Shown piece by piece: positions 5,986-6,313 of a DNA stretch of 6,313 nt. Under the pieces are notes generated by a model that did not search any database, was not told the origin of the DNA, and saw only the letters and a list, made by a program, of their open reading frames with translations. Origin of the DNA: Zeimonas sp039807785 (GTDB taxonomy: Bacteria > Pseudomonadota > Gammaproteobacteria > Burkholderiales > Burkholderiaceae_E); assembly GCA_039807785.1 (NCBI GenBank), contig JBDHRX010000149.1, forward strand, positions 1 to 6,313, in the 5' to 3' direction. Both the position numbers and the translations under genes were made by a program. Numbering within the stretch: the first letter of the stretch is position 1; every line of letters starts with the position of its first letter.

Positions 5986-6016
5986 CGCCGGCGTGGCGCG
6001 CCGGCGGCCGCGCCGG
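5986..6016. terminator. Overlapping hairpins between convergent TetR and ABC genes
   Basis: The 41-base gap holds two mutually exclusive stems. One pairs CGCCGGCG (5986-5993) with CGCCGGCG (5999-6006) around a 5-base loop; each arm is itself a palindrome. The other pairs CCGGCG (6001-6006) with CGCCGG (6011-6016) around GCCG, and gains a seventh pair from G6000 and C6017, the first base of the ABC stop complement. A bidirectional terminator is plausible from position. No T-tracts are present. Confidence 0.4.
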
Positions 6017-6313
6017 CTATTCCATGCCCAGCAGCCGGTAGATGCGCCGGGTGTAGGCGCCGAAGCGCTCGCCGGTCTTCATGTCGAGCGTGCGCGGGTG
6101 CGGCAGGTCGATCTCGAAGTTGTCGGCCATGCGGGCGGGGCCGGCGGTGAAGACGACGACCCGGGTGCCGAGGAACACCGCCTCGGAGATCCCGTGGGTC
6201 ACGAAGACGATCGTCTTGCCGGACTCCTTCCAGATGCGCAGCAGCTCGAGGTTCATCTTCTCGCGCGTGAGCGCGTCGAGCGCGCCGAAGGGCTCGTCCA
6301 TCAGCACCAGCTT
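6017..6313 (-). CDS. ABC transporter ATP-binding protein, NitT/TauT (SsuB/TauB-like) type, C-terminal part
   Basis: This is the C-terminal 98 residues of an ATPase that powers an inner-membrane importer. The gene runs off the right edge, so the Walker A, Q-loop and ABC signature lie outside the window. Visible elements, counted from the first visible residue, are Walker B with the catalytic glutamate (LVLMDEP, 2-8), the D-loop (GALD, 10-13) and the H-loop histidine H40 in FVTHGISEAVFLG. The stretch ALTREKMNLELLRIWKESGKT and the following EAVFL are typical of the nitrate/sulfonate/taurine/bicarbonate and thiamine-precursor importer ATPases. The usual THDIDEA is THGISEA here, a variation also common in this group. 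The GTG at 6307 is an internal Val codon in the middle of Walker B, not a start. The permease and binding protein presumably lie upstream to the right. The substrate cannot be inferred. Confidence 0.93.
   Translation of the reverse strand, partial: KLVLMDEPFGALDALTREKMNLELLRIWKESGKTIVFVTHGISEAVFLGTRVVVFTAGPARMADNFEIDLPHPRTLDMKTGERFGAYTRRIYRLLGME

Noticed and set aside
6017..6307. Complete 96-residue protein starting at 6307
   Set aside because: The GTG at 6307 is the Val in the middle of Walker B of an ABC ATPase, and the frame continues to the window edge, so this is a gene fragment cut by the window.

Overview
The window is very GC-rich, with few AT-rich stretches. The gene types (an HD-GYP protein with a DUF3391 N-terminus, an EAL phosphodiesterase, FolE type I, TetR and MarR regulators, a NitT/TauT-type ABC ATPase) suggest a chromosomal segment of a betaproteobacterium, probably Burkholderiales. 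That taxonomic reading is inference. No tRNA, rRNA, CRISPR array, insertion sequence or phage gene was seen, and all intact genes have similar base composition. Long open frames on the opposite strands are shadows caused by the high GC content.

Layout from left to right. A MarR-family regulator (+, from about 30 to 527) converges on a minus-strand block. That block, read from right to left, contains folE (GTP cyclohydrolase I, 5250-4672), a predicted membrane transporter of the bile acid:sodium symporter (BASS/SBF-like) type (4474-3542), a DUF3391/HD-GYP protein (3359-1860) and an EAL-domain protein (1873-581). The last two overlap by 14 bases and look translationally coupled. To the right, a TetR-family regulator (+, 5316-5975) is divergent from folE across a 65-base gap that holds a perfect 12-base palindrome. 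The TetR gene converges on the C-terminal part of an ABC-transporter ATPase that is cut by the right edge (minus, 6313-6017).

Functionally, the clearest unit is the HD-GYP/EAL pair. It joins two different classes of cyclic-di-GMP phosphodiesterase domain in one bicistron. The HD-GYP partner has lost the histidine of its HD dyad (Ala-Asp instead of His-Asp), whereas the EAL partner keeps every catalytic position I can check but carries a degenerate GGDEF-like N-terminus. This suggests that one member hydrolyses c-di-GMP while the other senses or regulates. folE supplies the first step of tetrahydrofolate/pterin synthesis. The TetR regulator probably controls itself, folE or the neighbouring ABC system. 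I see no strong evidence for a wholly new system; the altered HD-GYP with its overlapping EAL gene is the most notable item.
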